This document shows, piece by piece, positions 27,422-35,921 of a DNA stretch of 64,000 nucleotides (its first letter is position 1; each line of letters opens with the position of its first letter). Origin of the DNA: CAIPAT01 sp041665605 (GTDB lineage: Bacteria; Verrucomicrobiota; Lentisphaeria; Victivallales; Victivallaceae); NCBI GenBank assembly GCA_041665605.1, contig JBAYIO010000002.1:1-64000 (forward strand), written 5' to 3'. Position numbers and translations under genes: made by a program. The notes below the pieces were generated by a model. It was given only the letters and a program-made list of their open reading frames with translations, had not been told where the DNA came from and did not search any database.

Positions 27422-27619
27422 GTGCGACTGCGGAAAATGCTTTTCGCGGGAATAATGCAGGAGAAAGGGGTTTACGCTAAGACATTTTTGGCAACACATC
27501 TGCTTGAAAGAGGTCATGATTTAAGGTATATTCAAGAGTTGCGCGGTCATTTCAATTTCAAAAACGACTGCAATTTTTGTCCATGTGACGGAACACGGAT
27601 AATAAAGACGCTCTTTTAG
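27422..27619 (+). pseudogene. Decayed tyrosine recombinase (integrase) C-terminus
   Basis: The translated segment KTFLATHLLERGHDLRYIQE followed by LRGHFNFKN is the catalytic-box II region of XerC/D- or integron-type integrases (normally HTLRHSFATHLLE, LRYIQELLGH). The HxLR box with the catalytic Arg is missing through an internal deletion. After FKN the expected IYTHVTE sequence is found only in another frame (IFVHVTEHG), so a frameshift also lies near 27570. No N-terminal domain is present. It is a relic of a mobile element that may have brought in neighbouring genes. Confidence 0.75.
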
Positions 27620-27700
27620 GGCATCAGTTAAAAAATGTCCAGAGGACGGGGCTTTTCAGAATGGAATAAAGGAAAGCCTGAAAAAAGCCGGGTATGAAAT

Positions 27701-28573
27701 ATGAGCAATATAGAAAAATCTCATCATAGAACTTTTGAAGAACTGCGGCACGTCAACGAAGAGGGCGGCGAATACTGGTCTGCCCGCGAACTATACCCGG
27801 TTCTTGAGTATAATAGCTGGGACAAGTTTAAAAATGTCATCGAAAAAGCAATTACCGCTTGCGTAAACTCTAAACAACTGGTGGACAACCATTTTTCCCA
27901 AGCGGGAAAAATGGCACAGCTTGGGCTGGGAACGCAAAAAGAAGTACTCGACTACCACCTGTCGCGGTATGCTTGTTATTTAATTGTCCAAAACGGCGAT
28001 TCATCCAAACCGGTTATTGCCAACGGGCAAACATATTTTGCAATACAGACCCGGCGGCAGGAACTGGCTGATGACGAAGCATTCCAGCAGTTGAGCGAAG
28101 ACGAGCGCCGTCTGTTTCTGCGCCGCGAGATGAAAGAGCATAACAAGCAACTGGTTGATGCGGCTAAAGACGCCGGAGTTGAAACCGACATGGACTATGC
28201 AATTTTTCAGAATCACGGCTATAAAGGACTTTATGGCGGACTGGATGCAAAAGGCATTCATGCCCGTAAAGGCTTGAAAAAAAGTCAGAAAATCCTCGAT
28301 CACATGGGGCCGACGGAATTAGCGGCAAACCTGTTCCGGGAAACCCAGACGGAGGAAAAACTCCGGCGGGATAATATCAAAGGCAGGAGCAATGCCAATA
28401 GAACTCATTGGGAAGTCGGAGACAAAGTGAGAAAAACAATTGAAGAACTCGGCGGAACCATGCCTGAAAATCTGCCGGCTCCGGGAAAAGGCATTCCGCA
28501 AATCGAACGCGAACATATTGCTCCGATGAAAAAGCTGTCTCAAAGCAAACAGAGACAAGAAAGTGACAAATGA
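27701..28573 (+). CDS. dinD: DinD-like DNA-damage-inducible protein
   Basis: A 290-residue protein related to E. coli DinD, which binds RecA filaments and limits recombination. The N-terminal part has the Bro-N-type block GGEYWSARELYPVLEYNSWD and KFKNVIEKAITAC; the middle has LSRYACYLIVQNGDSSKPVI and AQTYFAIQTRRQE-like sequence; and the C-terminal half matches the DinD tail (LDHMGPTELAANLFRETQTE). Length is near the family norm. No LexA box was recognised upstream. It lies beside an integrase relic, and the family is often carried by mobile regions, so recent acquisition is plausible. Confidence 0.88.
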   Translation: MSNIEKSHHRTFEELRHVNEEGGEYWSARELYPVLEYNSWDKFKNVIEKAITACVNSKQLVDNHFSQAGKMAQLGLGTQKEVLDYHLSRYACYLIVQNGDSSKPVIANGQTYFAIQTRRQELADDEAFQQLSEDERRLFLRREMKEHNKQLVDAAKDAGVETDMDYAIFQNHGYKGLYGGLDAKGIHARKGLKKSQKILDHMGPTELAANLFRETQTEEKLRRDNIKGRSNANRTHWEVGDKVRKTIEELGGTMPENLPAPGKGIPQIEREHIAPMKKLSQSKQRQESDK

Positions 28574-28809
28574 TAATCGAACTGCTGGATATTGTGGTAC
28601 ATTTTAAAAAACATGATTAAAATTTGGAAAACGAAAGAATAGTTACACCCCATCGTCCCAGGCAGGGTTGGAAATTCTGCCGTCTCCCAGAACCATTAAC
28701 AGAGAAGTTGAATAAAAACTGCAAATCAAAGTTTTTTTTGGGGCTGTAAAAAATAATTTGTACTGCTATATTAGTTTGAATATATTTAAATATTGTCAGA
28801 TTGGATAAG

Positions 28810-29613
28810 ATGGCTGCAAGCAGTGCTCCGAAAAATGAACCGAAGAATAAGAAAGACCGGCAGAAATTAGTCCGGGTCGCATTATTTCTGCTGGGGCTGG
28901 CTGTAATCTTTACCGCCGGGTTCTTCTCTTTCCAGTCCGCATACCGGGCGCTTTTTGCGAAGAATGAGCATTTTATCGTCAGAAGCATTGAAGTGCGCAG
29001 TTCCGGCTGGTGGAACGGACAGTCAAAGCTAATCGCCGAACGGCTCGGCATGGTTATCGGCCGCGACAATCTGTTCAGCTCCGACCTGCGCGAGTTGAGA
29101 TCGCGCCTGACTGCTAAAATTTCGAACATCGAGGATATTACCGTTTCCCGCAAACTGCCGGATATTCTGCAAATCTCAATCGTGGAACGCATTCCGCGGG
29201 CTTTTCTGATCAGCAGCCGCTCGCAATGGGTTGTGGATGAAAATTTTGTGGTTATGCAGAAGCAGTACTGCAACAATATCAACAACGATATGCCGGTGAT
29301 TCTGGGGCTGGATGTCAGAAGCGGGGTGCGGGACGGCATGGAGATTCCGGAAATCGAGTCGGCCCTGGACATGATTATGCTCTCGGTCAGAAATTTCCCG
29401 GACATCAAAATTTCCGCTATCAGCGTCAGGAATCAGGAGCAGTTGACCTGCATTCTCACGTTCCGGGAAAAGCAATACAAAGCCTTTGTTCCCCGCAAGA
29501 AAATGATGTTTATGCTCAGCGTGCTGCGCAGCGCGATGATCAAAGCCCAGGAAAGCGGGGATTCCCGCACGGTATTTGATCTCAACTACAACGGCAACGT
29601 AATTCTTAAGTAA
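28810..29613 (+). CDS. ftsQ: FtsQ/DivIB-like division protein
   Basis: A single-pass inner-membrane protein of 267 residues. A basic N-terminus (KNEPKNKKDRQK) precedes a membrane helix at about 30-52. A POTRA domain follows (FIVRSIEVRSSGWW, LRELRSRLTAKISNIEDITV, LPDILQISIVERIPRAFL), then the FtsQ-type beta domain. In the divisome FtsQ bridges FtsL/FtsB and early division proteins. It stands alone here, away from any mur/fts genes, which is atypical. ATG 28810 is chosen over TTG 28801. Confidence 0.8.
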   Translation: MAASSAPKNEPKNKKDRQKLVRVALFLLGLAVIFTAGFFSFQSAYRALFAKNEHFIVRSIEVRSSGWWNGQSKLIAERLGMVIGRDNLFSSDLRELRSRLTAKISNIEDITVSRKLPDILQISIVERIPRAFLISSRSQWVVDENFVVMQKQYCNNINNDMPVILGLDVRSGVRDGMEIPEIESALDMIMLSVRNFPDIKISAISVRNQEQLTCILTFREKQYKAFVPRKKMMFMLSVLRSAMIKAQESGDSRTVFDLNYNGNVILK

Positions 29614-29710
29614 CCCGCTTGATTTTGAATTTGCATAAATCTCTCATGGTGGTAATGTCTCCATAAGAATTTATTCCGGTGCAAGAAACATCAAATTTGA
29701 AGAGACATGA

Positions 29711-31189
29711 ATGATGCTTGAGTTTCAATATTACTATATTTTCTGCATCGTGGCAATCTTATTGATAATGAGCGTCCTGGCCAATAAGTTGTCCGAGCAT
29801 TTCAACATCCCGGCATTGCTGCTGTTTCTGGCAATCGGAATGTTCGCCGGCGCTGACGGTCCCGGCAAAATAATCTTCAATGATGCCGGCGTGTCGTATA
29901 TGGTCGGGACGGCCGCCCTGGCGTTTATTCTGTTTTCCGGCGGACTGTCCACGCATTGGAAAACGATCAAACCCATTCTGAGCTGCGGGATTTCGCTGGC
30001 GACGGTCGGCGTGCTGCTGACCGCCCTGCTGGTCGGCCTGTTCGCACATTTCGTAATGAATTTCCCGCTGAAAGAGGGATTGCTGCTTGGCGCGATCGTT
30101 TCGTCAACCGACGCGGCGGCGGTATTCACCATTCTGCGGTCTCAGAGCGTCGGGCTGCGCGGACGGCTGCAGCCGCTGCTGGAACTGGAATCCGGCAGCA
30201 ACGATCCGATGGCGGTCTTTCTCACCATCTTCATGCTTGACATGCTGAAAAATCCTCATGTCTCTTATCTGCACATGATCCCGGACTTTTTTATAGAGAT
30301 GTCTTTCGGCGCGATCATCGGCTTTGTCATCGGCAAAAGCGTGCCATGGGCGTTCAATAAATTGAAATTGAACTATGACGGGCTTTACCATGTGCTGGGC
30401 ATCGGCACGGTACTGCTCACTTACGGCATCAGCGGCTGGCTTGGCGGGAACGGCTTCCTGGCGGTCTATGTCTGCGGCATTATCATCGGCAACAGCGATT
30501 TTCTGTATAAGAACAGTCTCGTCAAATTTCATGACGGAATCGGCTGGCTGATGCAGATCGCCATGTTCCTGGTGCTGGGCCTGCTGGTGCTGCCTTCGGA
30601 GCTGCCGAAGGTGGTTCTGCCCGGACTGCTGCTGGCCCTGTTTCTGATGCTGATCGCCCGCCCGGCGGCGGTGTTTATCTCCGCGGTCGGCAGCGGGTTT
30701 GATTTCCGCCAGAAACTGTTCCTTTCCTGGGTCGGGCTCCGGGGCGCCGCCCCGATTATGCTGGCGACGTTCCCCATGATCGCCGGTTATGGCAATTCCA
30801 GGCAGATATTCAATCTGGTTTTCTTTATCGTGCTGTCGTCGGTGCTGGTGCAGGGGCGTTCGCTGATGCGTGTCGCCAATTTGCTGGGGCTCAACAAGCG
30901 GATTACTCCGCGGACCCGCGCCCCGCTGGAATTTGAGCGCACCGAGGCCCTGCAAAGCGATATGACTGAAATTGAAATCACGGAGTTTTCGCCGGCCGCC
31001 GGCAAGCGGATCGCGGAGCTTTCCCTGCCGCCGGACACCCTGATCATGCTGATCCGGCGCAACCAGAGCTTCATAGTGCCGAAAGGCAGCACCGTCATAG
31101 AACCGGACGACTGCCTGCTTATTCTGGCCGAACCCGATGCCATCCGGAAAATAACCGCCGATCTGGTGCCGGAGGGAACGCCGGAATGA
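29711..31189 (+). CDS. cvrA: CPA1-family K+/H+ (or Na+/H+) antiporter with TrkA-C domain
   Basis: A 492-residue inner-membrane antiporter. About 12-13 hydrophobic segments cover residues 1-390. They include LLLFLAIGMFAGADGPG, the charged SSTDAAAVF helix and LESGSNDPMAVF with the Asn-Asp pair that carries ions in this family. The C-terminal ~85 residues form a TrkA-C regulatory domain (ITEFSPAAGKRIAELSLPPD, LIRRNQSFIVPKGSTVIEPD). This layout matches NhaP2/CvrA-type potassium/proton antiporters. The RlpA-like gene follows after 24 bases. Which ion is carried cannot be read from the sequence. Confidence 0.9.
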   Translation: MMLEFQYYYIFCIVAILLIMSVLANKLSEHFNIPALLLFLAIGMFAGADGPGKIIFNDAGVSYMVGTAALAFILFSGGLSTHWKTIKPILSCGISLATVGVLLTALLVGLFAHFVMNFPLKEGLLLGAIVSSTDAAAVFTILRSQSVGLRGRLQPLLELESGSNDPMAVFLTIFMLDMLKNPHVSYLHMIPDFFIEMSFGAIIGFVIGKSVPWAFNKLKLNYDGLYHVLGIGTVLLTYGISGWLGGNGFLAVYVCGIIIGNSDFLYKNSLVKFHDGIGWLMQIAMFLVLGLLVLPSELPKVVLPGLLLALFLMLIARPAAVFISAVGSGFDFRQKLFLSWVGLRGAAPIMLATFPMIAGYGNSRQIFNLVFFIVLSSVLVQGRSLMRVANLLGLNKRITPRTRAPLEFERTEALQSDMTEIEITEFSPAAGKRIAELSLPPDTLIMLIRRNQSFIVPKGSTVIEPDDCLLILAEPDAIRKITADLVPEGTPE

Positions 31190-31213
31190 ACCTGACAATG
31201 CAAATGGAGCGCC

Positions 31214-31978
31214 ATGTCCGATAACAATACGAAGAAGAGCGGCAGCATAATGCCGATAATTGATTTTACCGCCAAAGTCATCTGGCTGCTGAGCCGCTTT
31301 ACCGTTAAGCTGACCGTTACGATTATCGCGTTTACGCTTACCGCCATTGCGGAGACCTGGGGCGCCATCGGCAAAATCGAATTTTGTGAAAAATTCTGCC
31401 GGGCGGTGGCTGATTTTTTTCGCGGCGCCGGCAAAATCATCCGCTTCATTTTCATCATCCCCTGGCGGATCGGCGAAGTTGTCGGCAAAAGATGCGATGC
31501 CTCCGTCGCGGCCAGACGGATATTCCTGATTTTCGTACTGGCGCTCGGCGGACTTTACTACCATTACTGCACGCCCGCCTTTGACTGGGGCAAATGGTAC
31601 TACTGCGAAGACGGCATCGCCTCGTATTACGGCAAAGGGTTCTATTTCCAGCGCACCGCCTCCGGCGAATGGTTTCTGCCGGGGCCGTTTTATACCGCCG
31701 CGCACAAGACCCTGCCGCTGGGCACCATCGTGCTGGTGGTCAACGAGCGCAATAAACGGCGCGTGGTGGTGCGCATCAACGACCGCGGCCCCTATGTGGA
31801 CGGCAGAATCATTGATCTGACCAAAGCAGCAGCAGCGGAGATCGGCATGTACGAGCCCGGCACCGCCCCGGTGACGCTCTACACCCGCAAGGATTTCGGA
31901 CCGGGCAGCCAGACGATCACCCTCTATCCCGGAGCCCCCGGCTGGCTCAAATCATCAATGCAGAAGAAAAAAGAATGA
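31214..31978 (+). CDS. RlpA-like septal lytic transglycosylase domain protein with membrane N-terminus
   Basis: A 254-residue protein. The C-terminal half carries the double-psi beta-barrel domain of RlpA (GIASYYGKGF, TAAHKTLPLGTIVLVVNERN, VVRINDRGPYVDGRIIDLT), with the conserved His and Asp; RlpA cleaves peptidoglycan strands lacking stem peptides. The first ~120 residues are unusual: three hydrophobic segments replace the normal lipoprotein signal, so it should be anchored in the inner membrane. The SPOR domain found in many RlpA proteins is absent. It is probably in one transcript with the antiporter gene. Confidence 0.85.
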   Translation: MSDNNTKKSGSIMPIIDFTAKVIWLLSRFTVKLTVTIIAFTLTAIAETWGAIGKIEFCEKFCRAVADFFRGAGKIIRFIFIIPWRIGEVVGKRCDASVAARRIFLIFVLALGGLYYHYCTPAFDWGKWYYCEDGIASYYGKGFYFQRTASGEWFLPGPFYTAAHKTLPLGTIVLVVNERNKRRVVVRINDRGPYVDGRIIDLTKAAAAEIGMYEPGTAPVTLYTRKDFGPGSQTITLYPGAPGWLKSSMQKKKE

Positions 31979-31990
31979 CCCCGCTCCGGC

Positions 31991-33844
31991 TTACACCGGA
32001 ATCGCGGCCGGCAGCATATCTGTTTTTTTGCCGCCGGCACGCTCAGCCCGCAAGCAAATACCCCAGGCCGCGCCGCGGTTTGAAGCAAGAGCAATAACAA
32101 TCTCATGCGCGCCTTTACCGAGTGAGCAGGGCGCTTTATGGTGGTCCCTGATAATCGGATTCGTGCCTTTCATATCACAATAAATCTCTTTGCCGTCGCA
32201 GAACATTTTCACCGGGCCGTCATAGCCGAGCAGGAAATTAAGATCCATGGCTTCGCCGCATTTGATCCGGCATCTGAAATAGAATATTTTATTTTTCCCG
32301 TCCGCCAATTTCTCTCTGTCAGGATGCGACACATAAAACGCATTAAAATCCGCTTTGCGGAAAGCCGGAGCTTTGCTTTTCGCCGGATATTTCATATTCT
32401 CTCTGGATTCCTGAACATAAACCGGCGCACTCACTTCAAATTCACTGACGAAGTTCATGACCGGACGGGCATTTGACCGCATATTGGCGGAAAAAGCCGG
32501 AAGCGGCCTGCCGCTTTCATCAGTGATATTGCAGTATGGGTCGAGGCCGGCGCCGTAACATAATTTGCTATTAACAAAATCTCTTGAATAAATGGAAGTA
32601 TAAATAATGACGTCGTTCTTTTTCAACGCCACTTTGAAAATTCCGGATACCGGAGCATCGCCGGCGAAAAGAGAAAAACCGGCGGGACGGCCCGCGGCGG
32701 CAAGTTTTCCGTCAACATGCTTGAAACTGACAATTATAACTGCATTTCTGGTTACAGCATCCTGAGTGATTTTGATTGATTTCAATTCAATCGGGGCTTT
32801 GCCTTTTTTGCCGCCGCTGACCAGATGAGTCATCGCGCAGGCCAGACGCTTGCCCAGCACATGCTGGCTTTCGCCGGAAATGTGGATCGGATCGTCAAGT
32901 TCCAGGTCGATTGCCGGAACAGTGAGCAGATTCCTGATTTTTCCCGGCAGCACCCGCTGCTGTTCGCGGATGGAATCCCAGGAGACGGAGCAGCCGATAC
33001 CGGAATATCTGCCGAGTTGAACCATGACAAACGGCAGCGCCGGACTGGCGGCGTCTTTCCTGAAATTACTGACCAGATTCTGCATCCGTTTCGTATAAAG
33101 CGGATGAAGCGCCGCACTCGTTTCATTGCATCCCTGATACCATAGAATGCCTGCGGTTTTGCCGCCGAGACGTTTCAGGCGGTTGATCGCGGCGCCGTAC
33201 AGACTTTGGTCGCCGAGTTTTTTCTTCGCCGGGTCCCATTGCTCCATACTGGTTCCGCCGTGGCCGCAGGCAATCAGCCCTTGCGGAACTTTGGTATTTT
33301 TCCACATTTTATGGCCGAATGCCACGCCGGGGCCGACGCCGGTGACCGGATTTTTGTTGGTCCTTATTTCCGGATTGCCGCCATGCACCGGAGCGCAGGC
33401 CTGATAAAGATTGTGAATGGGATCTTGCGCGACATCCCAGCGATTATTCATGTAATATGCCCTGACATTCTTTTCAGACGCCAGCGCATGCTCCATGCGC
33501 CCGCAACCCTGCATATTGGATTGTCCGGCCAGTATCCACAAATCGCCGACCAGAATATTTTTTACTGTCACAGGCTCATGCTCTTTGCCGCTGCCGTCCG
33601 CAATCGAAAACTGGAAATCGTAAGGGCCGCCGGCGGGAACTCCGGACACAGTTCCGGAGAATTTGCCTTTTGCCGAGCAGCCTGCTTTCATCCGCGATAA
33701 TCCGGCAACGATTTTACCTTTTTTCAGCACCGAAACCAGAACAATGCCGGCAGATTTGCAGGTGCCGTTAAAATTCTGTTCACAGCAATCTTTTTCATTG
33801 CGCTGCAAAACCCCGTTGTCAAAGAATCCCGTTTCAAATTTCAT
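31991..33844 (-). CDS. Sialate O-acetylesterase-like SGNH esterase
   Basis: A 617-residue SASA-family carbohydrate esterase that removes O-acetyl groups from sialic acid or plant polysaccharides. It shows the block I nucleophile motif LAGQSNMQG, the LWYQGCNE-type block (ILWYQGCNET) and the C-terminal DDPIH catalytic pair. The start at 33844 follows AAGGAAA; an upstream in-frame ATG at 33889 lacks one. No signal peptide is visible, so it may be cytoplasmic. It lies 13 bases after tgt in the same direction. It is the only polysaccharide gene in this otherwise housekeeping operon. Confidence 0.85.
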   Translation of the reverse strand: MKFETGFFDNGVLQRNEKDCCEQNFNGTCKSAGIVLVSVLKKGKIVAGLSRMKAGCSAKGKFSGTVSGVPAGGPYDFQFSIADGSGKEHEPVTVKNILVGDLWILAGQSNMQGCGRMEHALASEKNVRAYYMNNRWDVAQDPIHNLYQACAPVHGGNPEIRTNKNPVTGVGPGVAFGHKMWKNTKVPQGLIACGHGGTSMEQWDPAKKKLGDQSLYGAAINRLKRLGGKTAGILWYQGCNETSAALHPLYTKRMQNLVSNFRKDAASPALPFVMVQLGRYSGIGCSVSWDSIREQQRVLPGKIRNLLTVPAIDLELDDPIHISGESQHVLGKRLACAMTHLVSGGKKGKAPIELKSIKITQDAVTRNAVIIVSFKHVDGKLAAAGRPAGFSLFAGDAPVSGIFKVALKKNDVIIYTSIYSRDFVNSKLCYGAGLDPYCNITDESGRPLPAFSANMRSNARPVMNFVSEFEVSAPVYVQESRENMKYPAKSKAPAFRKADFNAFYVSHPDREKLADGKNKIFYFRCRIKCGEAMDLNFLLGYDGPVKMFCDGKEIYCDMKGTNPIIRDHHKAPCSLGKGAHEIVIALASNRGAAWGICLRAERAGGKKTDMLPAAIPV

Positions 33845-33857
33845 GATGCAATTTCCT

Positions 33858-34991
33858 TTAAATGGTGTTTGTTTTATCAGAAATATCAATATTGGCAGGT
33901 GTACTGAAAGTCGCGCGGAACTGGCCGAAAGTGCCTGCCGCCAGCGCTTCGCGAATACGGCGCATCAGGTTCAGGTAATAGTAAAGATTATGAATCGTCA
34001 CCAGCCGGATTCCTAGGATTTCCCCGACATTCAGCAGGTGACGGATGTAGGCGCGGGAGAATTTGCCGCACGCATAGCAGCCGCACTTTTCGTCAATCGG
34101 CCCGAAGTCCGCGCTGTAGCGGCCGGCTTTGACCGGCAGACAGGAGCCGTCGGACAAAAACGCGCTGCCGTGTCTGGCCAGTCGCGTGGGGATTACGCAG
34201 TCAAACATATCAACCCCGCGCGCCACGGCCTCCACCAGTTGCTTCGGAGTGCCGACGCCCATCAGATAATGCGGTTTATCTTCAGGCAGCACAGGGATGA
34301 CCCAGTCGAGACATTCATACATTGATGCTTCCGGCTCGCCGACGCTCAGGCCGCCGACCGCATAGCCTTCAAATCCGATTTTAACGAGTTCTTCGGCGGA
34401 GCGCTCCCGCAGATCGCGGTAAGTCGAACCCTGGACAATGCCGAACAACTGCTGCCCCGGATTCAGCGGCTGTTCACGCGAAATCTGTTCCCAGCGGGTA
34501 GTGATTTCCAGGGATTTTTTTGCCGCTTCATATTCGCACGGATACGGAGTGCATTCATCAAACGCCATGACAATATCCGAACCCAGCGCGCGCTGGATCA
34601 GCATTGACTCTTTCGGGCCCAGAAAAAACCGGGTGCCGTCGATATGCGAGGCGAACCAGACGCCGTCCTTCTCAATCTTGCGCAGGGTCGACAGGCTGAA
34701 CACCTGGAAGCCGCCGCTGTCGGTCAGGATCGGCCGTTTCCAGCCGCTGAATTCATGCAGTCCGCCCGCTCCGCGAATGATGTCCAGCCCGGGCTTCAGA
34801 AACAGGTGATAGGTGTTGCCGAGGATGATTTCAGCGCCGAGCGCTTCGACTTCATCGGGCGACATGGCCTTTACCGAGCCGCGGGTGCCTACCGGCATGA
34901 ATACCGGAGTATGGATGTCGCCATGCGGCGTGTGCACGATACCTGAACGGGCGCGGGAAAACTGGCATTTGCCGGTTAATTCAAAACTCAT
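33858..34991 (-). CDS. tgt: tRNA-guanine transglycosylase
   Basis: Exchanges guanine-34 for preQ1 in tRNAs with GUN anticodons, a step of queuosine synthesis. The 377-residue product has the substrate-binding ILTDSGGFQVFSL, the YAVGGLSVGEP loop, the catalytic FDCVIPTRLARHG region and the zinc site CGCYACGKFSRAYIRH. GGAG is well placed before the ATG, and this site lies in the last codons of the upstream DJ-1 gene, 13 bases away. No other queuosine genes are adjacent. Confidence 0.97.
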   Translation of the reverse strand: MSFELTGKCQFSRARSGIVHTPHGDIHTPVFMPVGTRGSVKAMSPDEVEALGAEIILGNTYHLFLKPGLDIIRGAGGLHEFSGWKRPILTDSGGFQVFSLSTLRKIEKDGVWFASHIDGTRFFLGPKESMLIQRALGSDIVMAFDECTPYPCEYEAAKKSLEITTRWEQISREQPLNPGQQLFGIVQGSTYRDLRERSAEELVKIGFEGYAVGGLSVGEPEASMYECLDWVIPVLPEDKPHYLMGVGTPKQLVEAVARGVDMFDCVIPTRLARHGSAFLSDGSCLPVKAGRYSADFGPIDEKCGCYACGKFSRAYIRHLLNVGEILGIRLVTIHNLYYYLNLMRRIREALAAGTFGQFRATFSTPANIDISDKTNTI

Positions 34992-35004
34992 TAAGATGCT
35001 CCAG

Positions 35005-35553
35005 TCATTTTACAAACATGTTGGCGAGGATCGTCTTTACCTGTTCGCCCCTGCCGAAAGCCTCGACAATTCTGGCGGCGAATTCGAATGCCGCGCCGGC
35101 GCCTTTTCCGGTAATAATTTTCCCGTCAACTTGCGTGAGTTGTCCGGTGTAATCAGATTTTTCAAAATATTGTTCAAACCCGGGATACGCGGTGATTTTT
35201 TTGCCGTCAAGGACTCCGGCGCGCGCCAGCGCAATCGGCGCGGCGCAGATGGCGGCGGCAATCCCGCCTTTGCCGTAAATCGTTTTTACCGCCTGCATCA
35301 CCGCGTCGCTTTCGCGCAGATGCGTCGAGCCGGGCATGCCGCCGGGCAATACAACCGCGTCAAAATCAGCGGGTTTGACGTCCGCCAGCATGCAGTCGGC
35401 TTTGACCGCGATCCTGTGCGCTCCGGTCACCAGTTGCGCCGTCAGTCCGGCAAGGGTTAAATCCAGTCCGGCGCGGCGCAGCACATCCGCGACTGCAATC
35501 GCTTCGGTTTCCTCGAATCCTTCCGCCAGTATCATCAATATTTTTTCGGACAT
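35005..35553 (-). CDS. DJ-1/PfpI family protein
   Basis: A 182-residue protein of the DJ-1/ThiJ/PfpI superfamily. The nucleophile-elbow Cys is in AAICAAP, and the Glu near the N-terminus (EGFEETEA) and the DAVVLPGGMPG segment are conserved. Members act as chaperones, glyoxalase-like or deglycase enzymes; the precise activity cannot be inferred. It sits between acyP and tgt in a tight minus-strand operon. Confidence 0.9.
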   Translation of the reverse strand: MSEKILMILAEGFEETEAIAVADVLRRAGLDLTLAGLTAQLVTGAHRIAVKADCMLADVKPADFDAVVLPGGMPGSTHLRESDAVMQAVKTIYGKGGIAAAICAAPIALARAGVLDGKKITAYPGFEQYFEKSDYTGQLTQVDGKIITGKGAGAAFEFAARIVEAFGRGEQVKTILANMFVK

Positions 35554-35613
35554 AATGTAAATCTCCTGTTTATCAGGGGGTTAATGTATATCCGGAAAGG
35601 TCCTTTGGCAAAG

Positions 35614-35889
35614 TTATCTGATGGAAAAACTGTCGAGAGTATCGCTTAGCGGAACCGGATTGATTCGAAACTGGTCCACGCGCGCTGAATCCGGGCCGCG
35701 GCGCAGCCATTGCACCATCTGTTCGACTTCATCAGGTTCGCCCTGAACCACCGCTTCGACCTGTCCGTAACCGATGTTGCGGATATAGCCCTTCAGCGAA
35801 CTGAACTGTTCCGCGTAATCCATCGCCAGATAGCGGAAACCGACCCCGGTGACACGGCCTTCAATTATGATATGAAATGCTTTTCCCAT
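35614..35889 (-). CDS. acyP: Acylphosphatase
   Basis: The 91-residue protein hydrolyses acyl phosphates. The catalytic Arg is in GVGFRY and the Asn in YIRNIGYGQVEAVVQGE, both in family context. The length is standard. It lies 32 bases after argS. Confidence 0.95.
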   Translation of the reverse strand: MGKAFHIIIEGRVTGVGFRYLAMDYAEQFSSLKGYIRNIGYGQVEAVVQGEPDEVEQMVQWLRRGPDSARVDQFRINPVPLSDTLDSFSIR

Positions 35890-35921
35890 ATTAAAAACAG
35901 CCTGACTTAACAGTTCATCTG

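Noticed and set aside
30104..31705. 533-codon open frame on the minus strand
   Set aside because: It is antisense to the antiporter and RlpA-like genes, whose families are clear. Its translation is Gln/Arg/Asp/His-rich without any domain, as expected for a shadow of a GC-rich gene.
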